This document shows, in pieces, positions 20,812 to 30,366 of a DNA stretch of 64,000 bases; the first letter of the stretch is position 1; every line of letters starts with the position of its first letter. A program made the translations under genes and the position numbers. This DNA comes from Bremerella sp. P1. GTDB lineage: Bacteria > Planctomycetota > Planctomycetia > Pirellulales > Pirellulaceae. The stretch lies in contig NZ_CP118164.1 in assembly GCF_028748185.1 (NCBI RefSeq), positions 6,101,814 through 6,165,813 on the forward strand. Direction: 5' to 3'. The notes beneath the pieces are model-generated. The model did not search any database and had not been told where the DNA came from. It saw only the letters and a program-made list of their open reading frames with translations.

Positions 20812-22548
20812 CTACCAAGTGCGAATGTTGCGTTTACCTGCGTCGAGTTCTTCTTTTCGACGCTTCAAGTATTCATGTGAGATCTCGACGGCTTTCGTTC
20901 GGTCCTTGGCATCGTAGTCCCAGAACTCCTGAACCACCTTTTCGCAGTCTGGATAGTGCGATCCGTCGTCTCCAACCGCTTTCCGCGTCTCGGCAAGTAG
21001 CGACTTGAGCGAGGCAACCGTCTCTTGCAGTTCAGGGTCATCGATCAAGTTGCGAGTTTCGTTTGGATCGTTCACCAAGTCATAGAGCTCCCAGCCTGGT
21101 GGTGTTGGGTAGCCGCCTTCGTAGTTGCAGCCATAGTAGTAAATCAGCTTGTATTTCTTGGTGCGGATGCCGAGATGGGCTGGATTGTCGTGGTGTGCCA
21201 TGTGCATCCAGTACCGGTAGTAGGCTGCCTTGCGCCAGTCTTGGGGCTCATCACCACCCATTGCGATCGTTTTGAAAGAGTGACCTTGAACCGTCTCCGG
21301 GGCATCCGCTCCGACAAACTCAAGTAGCGTCGGAGCAAAGTCGACATTCTCGACTAACGAGTCAATTCGAGACCCGGCCTTGATAGCCGATGGGTAGCGA
21401 ACAAGGAATGGCATCCGCTGCGACTCTTCAAACATCCAACGTTTGTCCTGATAGTCGTGTTCGCCCAGCATAAAGCCTTGGTCACTCGTGTAGACGATGA
21501 TCGTATTGTCTAACTGGCCGATTTCTTCTAACTGGGCGAACAGGCGTCCCAAGTTATCATCAACTCCCCTCACGCAACGAAGATATTTGCGCAGGTAGGC
21601 CTGGTAAGCCAGGCGTGTATTCTGTTCGTCCGTGTAGTCTTCTGGATCGTAGTTTTCGGGAAATTCCTTCGGATAGATTTGCGGCAAATCAATCAAGTAA
21701 GAGCGACGAGGATTGCGATTGCCGATGGAAGTTCCGATATGTGGAATCAACTCGTCATCGGACCCGCGCGTCGCTATGGAACCAAAATCGCTGCCCCGAT
21801 GCCAAAGTGTCTTGGGCTCTGGAATCTCGACTTCGGCGAGATAGTCGTCGTAGCGAGGTGCATTGTCGAAGTAGTCATGAGGCGCTTTAAAATGATGCAT
21901 CAAAAAGAACGGGCGAGTACGATCCCATCCGTTGTTCAGCCAAGCGATACTTTGATCGGTGATGGCATCGGAGGAGTGCATGCCTGGGAATGAAATGGTG
22001 TTCTTTCCCCAAGGCTTGTCACCGCGAACACAGAATACCGGGTCGTGATAGCTGCCTTGTCCAGGCAAAACGCAATAGTGTTCGAAGTCCGCCGGTTCTT
22101 CTTTGAGATGCCATTTGCCGATCATGGCGGTGTGGTAGCCCGCCTTTTTCATTTCGATAGCGAGCATCTGCTTGCCCGGTTTGACGGAGCCAGCCAAATC
22201 GAACGCGCCGTTGACATGGTTGTACTGACCAGTAAGCACGCAGGCCCGAGAGGGAGAACAGATCGAGTTGGTGCAGAAGACGTTTGTAAACAGCGCGCCT
22301 TCGCGGGCCAATCGATCGATATTCGGCGTTGGGGCGGCCTCAGCCAACCGGCCCCCATAGGCCGAGATCGCATGGGCCGCATGATCATCGGACATGATGT
22401 AAAGGACGTTTGGGTGCGTGTCGTCCGATTGGGCGCGTGAAAGGATGCTGCAGAAAACAACGATTGTCAAAATGGGGATTAGTCTAATCACAAGCCTGAA
22501 CAATCTATTTCGGGGGAGGGGACCGAGGTTGTTAGAGGGACTGGTCAA
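20812..22548 (-). CDS. Exported sulfatase (type I)
   Basis: This 578-residue sulfatase has an N-terminal hydrophobic segment LVIRLIPILTIVVFCSILS that acts as a signal peptide or anchor. NVLYIMSDDHAAHAISAYGG is the first metal-site region, and the formylglycine motif is CSPSRACVLTG at Cys97. GKWHLKE and VYTSDQGFMLGEHDYQ complete the core. The last motif resembles heparan/choline-type and S1_8-like sulfatases, but the substrate cannot be assigned. It is the last gene of a minus-strand operon with a DUF1559 protein and a small lipoprotein; the gap to the lipoprotein gene is 26 bases. Confidence 0.93.
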   Translation of the reverse strand: MTSPSNNLGPLPRNRLFRLVIRLIPILTIVVFCSILSRAQSDDTHPNVLYIMSDDHAAHAISAYGGRLAEAAPTPNIDRLAREGALFTNVFCTNSICSPSRACVLTGQYNHVNGAFDLAGSVKPGKQMLAIEMKKAGYHTAMIGKWHLKEEPADFEHYCVLPGQGSYHDPVFCVRGDKPWGKNTISFPGMHSSDAITDQSIAWLNNGWDRTRPFFLMHHFKAPHDYFDNAPRYDDYLAEVEIPEPKTLWHRGSDFGSIATRGSDDELIPHIGTSIGNRNPRRSYLIDLPQIYPKEFPENYDPEDYTDEQNTRLAYQAYLRKYLRCVRGVDDNLGRLFAQLEEIGQLDNTIIVYTSDQGFMLGEHDYQDKRWMFEESQRMPFLVRYPSAIKAGSRIDSLVENVDFAPTLLEFVGADAPETVQGHSFKTIAMGGDEPQDWRKAAYYRYWMHMAHHDNPAHLGIRTKKYKLIYYYGCNYEGGYPTPPGWELYDLVNDPNETRNLIDDPELQETVASLKSLLAETRKAVGDDGSHYPDCEKVVQEFWDYDAKDRTKAVEISHEYLKRRKEELDAGKRNIRTW

Positions 22549-22574
22549 CCAAGGATTATTAACGCAGTAGCTAA

Positions 22575-22970
22575 CTACTTTTCTAAATGAAAATTAACGC
22601 TTTGTTCACCCTGTTGAACTTCTTTTGTCAAAGTGGTTTGGCGATTGTATTTCTCAGGAATGATCGATTCACGGGCGTCGATTTCTTCTCCGGGGATATT
22701 GCTGATCGGTTTCGCGCCCGGAATCTTACGAGTTCCGGTGATAACTACCTTGTAATTGCCTGGGGGACAGACCACCTCAAACTCGCCGTCAGCGATAATT
22801 CCTGTTCCGATCGTGGAATCACCACCGATCGGCTCGAAGAAGATCTGTCCCATTTCGACAGGTGTACCATCCATGGTGACTTGGCCAGATACGTGAGCAA
22901 TTGCTGGCCCGCTATCACAGCCCAAAAGTAGTGAGAGAAACATGAATCCGATGAGTAGTGAGAAGCGCAT
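22575..22970 (-). CDS. Small lipoprotein, carboxypeptidase-regulatory/transthyretin-like
   Basis: From the ATG at 22970 the product is 131 residues, with lipoprotein signal MRFSLLIGFMFLSLLLGC, so Cys18 should be lipidated. The mature part begins HVSGQVTMDGTPVEMGQIFF, the typical opening of small beta-sandwich planctomycete proteins related to the carboxypeptidase regulatory domain, and ends with strand-like repeats. A longer frame begins at 23003 but would spoil the lipobox. These proteins sit almost always beside DUF1559 genes, as here. The function is unknown; the second copy in this window is at 30367-30777. Confidence 0.85.
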   Translation of the reverse strand: MRFSLLIGFMFLSLLLGCDSGPAIAHVSGQVTMDGTPVEMGQIFFEPIGGDSTIGTGIIADGEFEVVCPPGNYKVVITGTRKIPGAKPISNIPGEEIDARESIIPEKYNRQTTLTKEVQQGEQSVNFHLEK

Positions 22971-23059
22971 TTTGATTGTCCGATATTGGCTGACAAAGAA
23001 CATTCACCGCGTTGCCTCGCGGTGAATGTTGGTAGAACCGCAATTCCGTTCGCCGCGAA

Positions 23060-23965
23060 TCAATAAGATCCAAGTGGATTCCCATCGTTTCGCGCGCCTA
23101 AGTTCCGATATGTGGAAATATTGACCGTCTCGGCAATAAAGCTTACCGAGGCATCGGCCAAGGTAAATTGAACGCCTCCTGGGTGCATACTGCGGGCATA
23201 GGTGACGGCAGTCTGTCCCGAATCGTCCACGCACGGCGAGTGCGGGATAGAACCACATCCTCCGCCATAGGCAACGTCTGGAGCAGTGGTGTTAGGCCCT
23301 TGATAAGAACTAAAGGCGACCTCCATGTCGTAGCCGTTAAAGTAATTCGCGGTCAAGTCTCGCTCGGAACCGGTCAAGACAGCAGGCGACTGAAGGACTT
23401 CACCAAACATGAGTGTGTTCGATGTCCCGTCCGTAATATCCGCGAAGTCGTTGGCCGATCGCACGTAAAAAATTCCATTCAGGTTCTTTCCACCACCAGA
23501 GAAGTCCGTAGAGCCGGCGCTGACCACGTAGTTGCCCTGTAGTCCTTGGATTCCTTGCTTGCCTCCGTTGGGGTCCGAAGGACAGACCATGGCATCGACG
23601 ATGGTTGAGCGAATTTCAAGCGTTGCCCAGTCGGGAGCGGACTTGTTACCAAAAAAGGGCTTGAGCTGATCATACAGAGCCGTTTGCTCAACAAATGGCA
23701 AGATCGTTGGATACCATGTGCCCCGATTGGGATGACTCAGGTTGCCTCGAACGTCGTTGTACTGGGCATAGGGAAATTGCAGGAAAGTATCGTGGTAGTT
23801 ATGCATTGCAAGGCCGAGCTGTTTCAGGTTATTGCTGCATTGAATGCGACGCGCTGCTTCTCGTGCTTGTTGGACTGCAGGCAAAAGCAAAGCAATCAGT
23901 ACACCAATGATCGCGATGACAACAAGCAACTCGACCAGCGTGAATCCAGATAATCGATGTTTCAT
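23060..23965 (-). CDS. DUF1559 prepilin-like protein
   Basis: The start at 23965 ([16 protein letters not shown]) gives a 301-residue protein with a type IV prepilin N-terminus: short basic leader, G|FTLVE cleavage site and hydrophobic helix. It continues with QQAREAARRIQCSNNLKQLG, the hallmark of DUF1559 (SBP_bac_10-like) proteins. The C-terminal signature MHPGGVQFTLADASVSFI matches the family H-x9-DG-like end, with DA in place of DG. These proteins are hugely amplified in planctomycetes and are presumed pseudopilin-like exported proteins; the role is unproven. The gene heads an operon with the lipoprotein and sulfatase genes. Confidence 0.9.
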   Translation of the reverse strand: MKHRLSGFTLVELLVVIAIIGVLIALLLPAVQQAREAARRIQCSNNLKQLGLAMHNYHDTFLQFPYAQYNDVRGNLSHPNRGTWYPTILPFVEQTALYDQLKPFFGNKSAPDWATLEIRSTIVDAMVCPSDPNGGKQGIQGLQGNYVVSAGSTDFSGGGKNLNGIFYVRSANDFADITDGTSNTLMFGEVLQSPAVLTGSERDLTANYFNGYDMEVAFSSYQGPNTTAPDVAYGGGCGSIPHSPCVDDSGQTAVTYARSMHPGGVQFTLADASVSFIAETVNISTYRNLGARNDGNPLGSY

Positions 23966-24747
23966 GGACGGACTCCAAGGGATTAAAGAGAGATGGATGA
24001 ATAGCATGATGAGAGAAGTGACACATGCAGACATCGAGTGTGCGACGAGTCGCACACGCCCGATGTGCAAGCCAAGTAGGTCGTATCTCAGCAATTCTGA
24101 GAATGATTCGCCATGTGTAAAGAGAAAACGATAGACATCTGAGAAAATGGACTGAACCTGCCCCGCAGTGGTACATTTACGACATCAAGGAACAGCGAGC
24201 GCAAAGGCAATAGGTCAGTTTATTCGGCGAGAAAGTTGATGCATTGTTGTTCTAAAGGGCCGCTTCCCTATTGGATAGCGAACCGTTTCGACCGTCCCAT
24301 TCAGTAAGGCTTGCTTGCGCGTCATACCGCGGTCGTACCGTGCACGCTCATGAGCAGGTTCTGAAATGGCTGTGCCACCTAATCTGCCAAACGGCTTTTC
24401 CTGTTCAATTCGCAGTTCCCAATAAGGCGATTACGTGTACACAAAATACTACCAGGAACGGTATCTATCCTGCTCTGAGAGACATGATGACTTGCGTCGC
24501 ACAGGGATTATATTGCGTTGGCTTTCGGTCCGCTTTAGCGACGCGTTTGTACCAAGCGTCACCACCCTTCGACAATTTCACCGGCTTCGGATCACTTTTT
24601 CCAATACTCGAAGCACTCTTCTGGATAACATAGACCCGGTGTTCGAAACTTGTTGTGACTAGCAACGTTCGTCTTCGTCGACAGCTCGCGCTGAACCCGC
24701 CATCGACTTACCTCACGGTTCGACGCATCGATAAGGATCCCGTTGAA
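23966..24747. other. Long divergent intergenic region, no gene recognised
   Basis: These 782 bases separate the DUF1559 gene (minus) from the DUF1080-like gene (plus) and must contain both promoters. Open frames of up to 120 codons exist (for example 24271-24633, plus strand) but show no signal peptide, conserved motif or clear ribosome binding site. No terminal inverted repeats or transposase fragment were seen. A Shine-Dalgarno-like AAGGA lies about 10 bases before the start at 24748. Confidence 0.6.
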
Positions 24748-25473
24748 ATGAAGTCTTCACACCCCAGCTTATTGTTTACGACATGTGTCAGTGCCTTACT
24801 GATCTTACTTTGGTCGTCCGTTGGCCAGGCCGCAGAAAGCGATAAAGCCTCGAAGCTCTTCTCCGACGATTTCAATGGTCGGACGACTCTCGGAGATGCT
24901 TATTCAGTTGCAAAGGCTAAGAATGGTGCTTGGTCCATCAAGGATGGGGTATTGATTGGCAAGCAAACGGAATCGGATCACGGGACAGTGATTCGAACCG
25001 AGTTTCCCTTTGATGACGTCGACATCCAGTTCGATTTCCGCTTTCGAGGTGGCAAGAGTTTCAACTTTGTCATCGACGATAAGAACGAAGAGTCCGTCCA
25101 TGCCGGTCACATTTGTCGAGCCTCGGTGAACTCGAGTACTATTCGCATCGGAGACGACAAGAGTGGAAGTATGAATCTGGAGGTCCGCAAAATGCGTCAA
25201 TCGAAAGATCTGCCTGAAAAGCAGCAGACGGAGTTGAGTGCCCTGTTGAAGCGAACCCAGGCGAAAACCGACGTGCAAATCAAACGGAGTCAGTGGCATC
25301 ATCTCAGGATTCGCATTCAAAAAGATGTGATGACAGTGGTGTTTGACGGGGACAAGAAGGTCAGTTTGAAATCGCCAGGGATTGACCATCCGACTAAGAA
25401 CAAGCTGGGCTTCACTGTCATTGGCACCTCGATTGATTTCGACAACTTCACCGTCCACAAGCCTGAAAACTAG
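24748..25473 (+). CDS. Exported DUF1080-like (LamG-fold) protein
   Basis: The ATG at 24748, preceded by AAGGA, gives a 241-residue product with a signal peptide (LLFTTCVSALLILLWSSVGQAA). The mature part, starting LFSDDFNGRTTLGDAY and including NGAWSIKDGVLIGKQ, resembles the DUF1080/3-keto-disaccharide hydrolase concanavalin-like fold. Many planctomycete genes of this type sit beside sulfatases and probably bind or cleave carbohydrate. The copy is compact and has one domain. A hydrolase activity is only suggested by the family name; catalytic residues cannot be assigned here. Confidence 0.8.
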   Translation: MKSSHPSLLFTTCVSALLILLWSSVGQAAESDKASKLFSDDFNGRTTLGDAYSVAKAKNGAWSIKDGVLIGKQTESDHGTVIRTEFPFDDVDIQFDFRFRGGKSFNFVIDDKNEESVHAGHICRASVNSSTIRIGDDKSGSMNLEVRKMRQSKDLPEKQQTELSALLKRTQAKTDVQIKRSQWHHLRIRIQKDVMTVVFDGDKKVSLKSPGIDHPTKNKLGFTVIGTSIDFDNFTVHKPEN

Positions 25474-25669
25474 AGATGGAAATTACGGTGCGGACACTGC
25501 TCGTCCTGTTCGCGCTGGTGTCGATCGGAGTTGTTGGAAAAAAGGACCAACTGAACGCCCATCCGAGCCTGCTGTGTTCTTGGACAATACAAGCGAAAGG
25601 ATGGTATCAATCTCAACTCCGGAACATCTGTCGCGCGGGAGACATGAAGAGATAGTTATCCCGTGTTAC

Positions 25670-27958
25670 TTAGGGATGCTGCCTTGAGAGTGCTTGGCGA
25701 AAGAATTTGTCCGCGTTATTGACAGCGTTATCGAACCAGGCCTGCTTCCCCAGGAAAGGATGTGGTGCATCTGGGATGACGGTCAGCCCCGTCGGTGTGT
25801 CCAGTTCCTTCATCCGATGGCGAAACGGTCCTGCGTGAGTGCTTAGATCGTCACCTTCGCCTGTGATAAACCAACACGGAGGGTCATGCTCATCGAGATA
25901 ATGAAACGGGGATGCCAAGCGATAGGTATCAGGCTTTTCTTCCTGGCTTCCCCCGAGGAACTGCCGCCAGATTTGACCGCGGTCTTCAGTTTGAGAAATC
26001 TCTCTCGTGCGTTCAGATAGTAGGTCAGTCTGAGCTCCCATGGGCACGGCTGCCTGAATGGCGCTGCTGAATTTATCATTTCCTCCATCTCCTTCTAGCT
26101 GTTTTTCGCCTGAAGAAGTGGCGAGCAGGGCTGTTAGGTGCCCGCCGGCGGAAAGTCCGATCGCTCCAATCTTATCGGGATCGATACCATATTCGCCGGC
26201 ATGCGCTCGGAGGAACCGCACGGCTGCCTTGCAATCGTGAATCGCTGCCGGGAAGGGTGCTTCTCCACTTAGCCGATACGAAATGTTCGCGGTAACGTAC
26301 CCTCGAATGGCTAGAGCCTGGGCGAGTTTCTCGTGGCTCGTACGATTGCCTTTCGCCCAGCCTCCTCCATGAATGCAGATCACCGCTGGTAAACTTCCCC
26401 ATGAGCCCTTCGGGCGAAAGAGGTCCATCTCCAGGGTTCGGTCCCCGTACTGGGCGTAGGTGACATCGCGTTTCGAATCCAATTTGTCGAGGTCTTGGGG
26501 CGAGATCTCCGTGCGTCCGCTGGCTATCGGCTTATAGGACTCTCCAGCGGGACGAGCGTCGCGCCGCATTTCTTCCTGAAACAGAATGGCCATGCCTCGA
26601 AGTTTTCGCGTGATCTCACCATCTTTGACGAGCGTGGTCTCTCCAGGGTCTTCCGCAAGATCGAATAGTTCGAGGCTAGGATTCAGATAGAGCTTCCAGT
26701 TCCGCCAACGAACGGCAGCCAAGGCCCCTTGGCTGCCGTGGTAGAAGAAGGCATCGTTGTATTCGTTGCGTTGAATGATTGGTGACCATTCGCCAGCAGG
26801 ATCCCATCGACGTCTCAGAGGCACCGATGCGTTCAAGGACTTCTTCATGCTGGGAGTAGGAACATCCTTGGTTTCACCTTTTAGTAGCGGGCTGATATCT
26901 CGTCCATCAATAACGCGACCCTTGGGTACTTCGATTCCTGCTAAGGTGGCGAGGGTTGGATACCAATCCATAGCTCGAACGACCGCGGAAGTCTCCTCGC
27001 CAGTCTGCAACCTCAAGCCAGGTCCCCAGGCAATCGCAGGAACGCGAATTCCTCCTTCGTAGGTCGAGAGCTTTCGTCCGCGGATCCTTTGCTCCGGCGT
27101 GCGTCCTGGACCTCGTCCATTGTCCGAGGCATAAATCACTATCGTATTATTAGCAATCTTAAGACGTGTCAGCGAATCGAATATCCGTCCGACGTTATAG
27201 TCGAGTTCTTGGATTGCGTCCCCATACTCGCCCCATTGAGACGAGCCCTGGAATGCTTCACTCACGCCCAGCGGGTTATGAAGCATTGTGTGCGGAAGAT
27301 AGAGAAAGAACGGACTCTGTTGATTCTGCTCGATAAAGCTGATGGCCTCGTCGGTGTAAAGCTTGGTGAGTTCCGCCGGATCGACGGGGCGTTTGATAAT
27401 CTTCTCGTTTCTCATCAGGGGTACGCCCCCTTGATCCTCGAAGTAGACGGCCTCTACAGGGTCGAGATTGTGAAGCAGCCCAAAGTAATAATCGAATCCC
27501 TGATTTCGTGGCAGAAACGGATCGTGAAATCCAAGGTGCCACTTGCCAATGCATGCGGTCTCATAGCCGTTTTGTTGAAGAAGTTCGGCAAGCGTCAGTT
27601 CGTCTGGGTGGATGCCGGTAGGTGAGTCAGCGCGATGTACCCAAACTTCGTTTCCGACTCGACGGGGATAGCAGCCTGTGAGAAGACCGGCTCGCGAAGG
27701 GCTGCATATCGGCGCCGCGGCATAATAGTCGGTAAAACGGAGTCCCTCATCCGACATCCGATCGATTCGTGGCGTCTTGACTTCGCTTGCTCCGTAGCAG
27801 CCCAAGTCGTAATAACCTTGATCATCGACGAAGATGAAGATGATATTGGGCGGTTGATCGGAAGCGGCCTGGAGACGTGTTCCGTGAAATCCAAACACCA
27901 GAAACACCAACGCGACCATCCGTGCTGTTGTGAATGGAAAGACACGAAAACGTTTCAT
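25670..27958 (-). CDS. Sulfatase fused to an alpha/beta-hydrolase esterase
   Basis: From the ATG at 27958 the protein has 762 residues; a longer frame to 28090 would overlap the next gene. A signal peptide (residues 1-31) leads into a type I sulfatase domain with NIIFIFVDDQGYYDLG, formylglycine motif CSPSRAGLLTG at Cys85, GKWHLGF and YASDNGRG. From about residue 498 a complete alpha/beta-hydrolase domain follows: oxyanion motif HGGGW (530-534), nucleophile elbow GLSAG with Ser603, an acidic candidate in GEGDD (~703) and His733 in DAPHPF. It resembles acetyl-/feruloyl-esterase-type hydrolases. One polypeptide could thus remove both sulfate and acyl groups; this dual role is inference. Confidence 0.92.
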   Translation of the reverse strand: MKRFRVFPFTTARMVALVFLVFGFHGTRLQAASDQPPNIIFIFVDDQGYYDLGCYGASEVKTPRIDRMSDEGLRFTDYYAAAPICSPSRAGLLTGCYPRRVGNEVWVHRADSPTGIHPDELTLAELLQQNGYETACIGKWHLGFHDPFLPRNQGFDYYFGLLHNLDPVEAVYFEDQGGVPLMRNEKIIKRPVDPAELTKLYTDEAISFIEQNQQSPFFLYLPHTMLHNPLGVSEAFQGSSQWGEYGDAIQELDYNVGRIFDSLTRLKIANNTIVIYASDNGRGPGRTPEQRIRGRKLSTYEGGIRVPAIAWGPGLRLQTGEETSAVVRAMDWYPTLATLAGIEVPKGRVIDGRDISPLLKGETKDVPTPSMKKSLNASVPLRRRWDPAGEWSPIIQRNEYNDAFFYHGSQGALAAVRWRNWKLYLNPSLELFDLAEDPGETTLVKDGEITRKLRGMAILFQEEMRRDARPAGESYKPIASGRTEISPQDLDKLDSKRDVTYAQYGDRTLEMDLFRPKGSWGSLPAVICIHGGGWAKGNRTSHEKLAQALAIRGYVTANISYRLSGEAPFPAAIHDCKAAVRFLRAHAGEYGIDPDKIGAIGLSAGGHLTALLATSSGEKQLEGDGGNDKFSSAIQAAVPMGAQTDLLSERTREISQTEDRGQIWRQFLGGSQEEKPDTYRLASPFHYLDEHDPPCWFITGEGDDLSTHAGPFRHRMKELDTPTGLTVIPDAPHPFLGKQAWFDNAVNNADKFFRQALSRQHP

Positions 27959-28016
27959 GTGTGGCACGGGAGATGTCCTCTCGAAGATAAATGATAAGTG
28001 CGATGACTGGGGCTTT

Positions 28017-29240
28017 TTATGTTGTGGAGGATTGATGAGCTTTGATGTTTGCAACGAGTGCCGTAGCACAGGCCTTAGCAAAAATAGCATCGTTGATATT
28101 GGCGTTGATCCGCTTGATTGGAACTGAAGGGGACAGATGTTCGCTTAGCGAATCAAATAGGGCTGCGTCAGCTTCCGGATCGTGAAATGGCTGACCTACT
28201 GCGCTTATCGCACTAACTCCCTGAAGGGGAAGCAGTACGGTAACTGGTGCCGAATAACGATTCACTTTTTCAGCGATGATGCGACCAAGCTCGCTGCACT
28301 CAGCAGGGTTGGTTCGGATGAGTGTGACTTGAGGGTTATGGACATAGATATTTCGCCCCTCGAACTCTGGGGGAAGTGTCTCCCGCTCGCCAAAGTTCGC
28401 CATATCCAGGCAGCCTGGCACAACCACGGCTGGAATACTCGCTTCTGCTGCCGCGTTAAGTCGCTCAGGTCCGGCGGAAAGGACGCCGCCGATAAGTTCG
28501 TCAGCCCATTCGGTTGTGGTGACGTCGAGGACGCCATCAACCAGTCCATCGTGTATCAGGGACTCCATCGCTTTGCCACCGGTGCCAGTGGCGTGAAAGA
28601 CTAAGACTTCGTATCCGGCTTCTTCAAGAACCGGGATTGCGTGGTCAATACACTCAGTTGTATTGCCGAACATGCTTGCGGCGATCAGCGGCTTGGTGGC
28701 CGAAACGTCGATTTCGGTCTCGACCATCCCGCAGACCGCCCCGGCTGCTTGAGCGAAGATCCGTCGTGAGATTCGATTAAGTCCTGCCACATCGACCACA
28801 CTCGGAAACATCACGATATCTTTCGTGCCAATGTAGTGGGAAGTGTTACCGCTGGCCAGCGTCGATACCATCACCTTGGGGAAGCCAACCGGAAGGCTTC
28901 GCATCGCAGCCGTAGCGATCGCTGTACCTCCGCCTCCTCCGAGTGAAATCACGCCGTCGATCTTTCCTTCGCTGACCAGGTTCGAAAGGAACTTCTGCGC
29001 GGCCTGCGACATGGCCGAAACGCACTCACCGCGATCGCGCCGTTCAGATAAGCTTCCCAAATCGAGCCCCGCGGCTTGGGCGACTTCCTCTCGGGTAATT
29101 CCTGGGCTCACCGAAGGAGGATCGCCAGAACCCACATCGATCAGCAGCGCTTCATGACCGCGTGCCTTGATGCATTCAGCCACAAGACTGTGCTCTTGTC
29201 CCTTGGTGTCGAGGGTGCCTAAGACTGCGATAACGGCCAC
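28017..29240 (-). CDS. Tm-1-like ATP-binding protein (UPF0261)
   Basis: This 407-residue protein uses a GTG start directly abutting the stop of the upstream gene. The N-terminus AVIAVLGTLDTKGQEHSLVA and the glycine-rich GVISLGGGGGTAIATAAM (about residue 100) are hallmarks of the UPF0261 family. That family corresponds to the N-terminal ATP-binding half of tomato Tm-1, an inhibitor of tobamovirus replication. The bacterial role is unknown. Its partner is the adjacent TIM-barrel protein, which matches the other half of Tm-1. No signal peptide is present, so it is cytoplasmic. Confidence 0.9.
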   Translation of the reverse strand: MAVIAVLGTLDTKGQEHSLVAECIKARGHEALLIDVGSGDPPSVSPGITREEVAQAAGLDLGSLSERRDRGECVSAMSQAAQKFLSNLVSEGKIDGVISLGGGGGTAIATAAMRSLPVGFPKVMVSTLASGNTSHYIGTKDIVMFPSVVDVAGLNRISRRIFAQAAGAVCGMVETEIDVSATKPLIAASMFGNTTECIDHAIPVLEEAGYEVLVFHATGTGGKAMESLIHDGLVDGVLDVTTTEWADELIGGVLSAGPERLNAAAEASIPAVVVPGCLDMANFGERETLPPEFEGRNIYVHNPQVTLIRTNPAECSELGRIIAEKVNRYSAPVTVLLPLQGVSAISAVGQPFHDPEADAALFDSLSEHLSPSVPIKRINANINDAIFAKACATALVANIKAHQSSTT

Positions 29241-30119
29241 TTAAGCCTCCGAGCCGATCTTGGAAACAGGAATACTCTTGAAACGCCGAGTCAAATCGGT
29301 CAGGGAATCTTCAAAGGCCATCCGTTCCAGGCTTGAGGCCCCGACAAAGCCAACCGCATCGGTATGCTGATTGATATAAGCGGCATCATCGGGGGTAAGA
29401 ATCGGACCACCGTGCGACAGGCAGATGATGTCAGACCGAACACGCAGCGCGGCGGAACAAATCTCTTGAGTGCGTTCAGCGGCTTGTTCCAAGGAGCACG
29501 CGGCATCGACCACTCCAATCGTTCCACCGATTGTCGTTCCCACGTGCGCGACAAGCGCGTCGGCGCCAGCTTCGGCCATCGAGCGGGCTTCGGCGGCGCT
29601 GCCAACGTATACGATCGAGAAAAGGTCCATCTTGCGGGCAAGCCTTACCATCTCGAATTCCTTCTCGACACTCATTCCGGTTTCTTCGAGAATCTGCCGG
29701 AACTCACCATCGACGATGGTATGCGTGGGGAAATTGTTCACGCCGGAGAAGCCCATATCTTTCACTTGAAGCAGCCAATGCCACATCCGGCGTCGCGGAT
29801 CGGTTGCGTGAACACCGCAAATAACGGGCGTTTCCTGGACAATCGGAAGCACTTCATGCTCGCCGATTTCCATGGCAATGGCATTGGCATCGCCGTAAGC
29901 CATTAGGCCTGCAGTAGAGCCGTGACCGGCCATGCGAAATCGACCTGAGTTGTAAACAATAATCAGGTCGATTCCACCCTTTTCGAGAAACTTAGCACTG
30001 ATCCCGGCACCCGCTCCTCCGGCGATAATCGGTTCATTGCGATCCAAGGAATCACGGAGCCGATCGACGACTTCCTGACGCGTGTATGGGTTTCCGATTC
30101 CCGTCCAAGGATTAGGCAC
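29241..30119 (-). CDS. TIM-barrel phosphoenolpyruvate hydrolase-family protein
   Basis: This 292-residue protein starts with GTG at 30119, supported by GAGG about 10 bases upstream. Motifs include PIIAGGAGAGISAKFLEKGG, DLIIVYNSGRFRMAGHGS and GVNNFPTHTIVDG, typical of the PEP-hydrolase-like TIM-barrel family (PF09370 type). Its stop is immediately followed by the start of the UPF0261 gene. The two proteins together are colinear with plant Tm-1-like proteins, in swapped order. It is cytoplasmic, and the natural substrate is not established despite the family name. Confidence 0.9.
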   Translation of the reverse strand: MPNPWTGIGNPYTRQEVVDRLRDSLDRNEPIIAGGAGAGISAKFLEKGGIDLIIVYNSGRFRMAGHGSTAGLMAYGDANAIAMEIGEHEVLPIVQETPVICGVHATDPRRRMWHWLLQVKDMGFSGVNNFPTHTIVDGEFRQILEETGMSVEKEFEMVRLARKMDLFSIVYVGSAAEARSMAEAGADALVAHVGTTIGGTIGVVDAACSLEQAAERTQEICSAALRVRSDIICLSHGGPILTPDDAAYINQHTDAVGFVGASSLERMAFEDSLTDLTRRFKSIPVSKIGSEA

Positions 30120-30366
30120 GATACAACCTCATTATCGAATTCTGTATGTCTGATCAAACTGATTCGATGCTGAATCAGAGACGAACGCGATAGGCTCGCT
30201 TTCGTCATTATAGACTTGCGAAATGATCCGATCGACTTCCCAGGCGAGGTCATGTAGTCCTTACCTGAAGAATCAAACTCCATGGGTTTGGGGATGCGGA
30301 TTGGTAATACGGAAGTGCGGCGTGTGGTCGCTCCACGCCTGGTAAGAATTCGAATCGGTGAATTTG

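Noticed and set aside
24271-24633. 120-codon open frame on the plus strand in the long divergent gap
   Set aside because: No signal peptide, conserved motif or Shine-Dalgarno; composition does not resemble any family I recognise.
27959-28090. Upstream extension of the sulfatase-esterase to 28090
   Set aside because: The extension would overlap the 3' end of the UPF0261 gene, and the internal ATG at 27958 gives a normal signal peptide.
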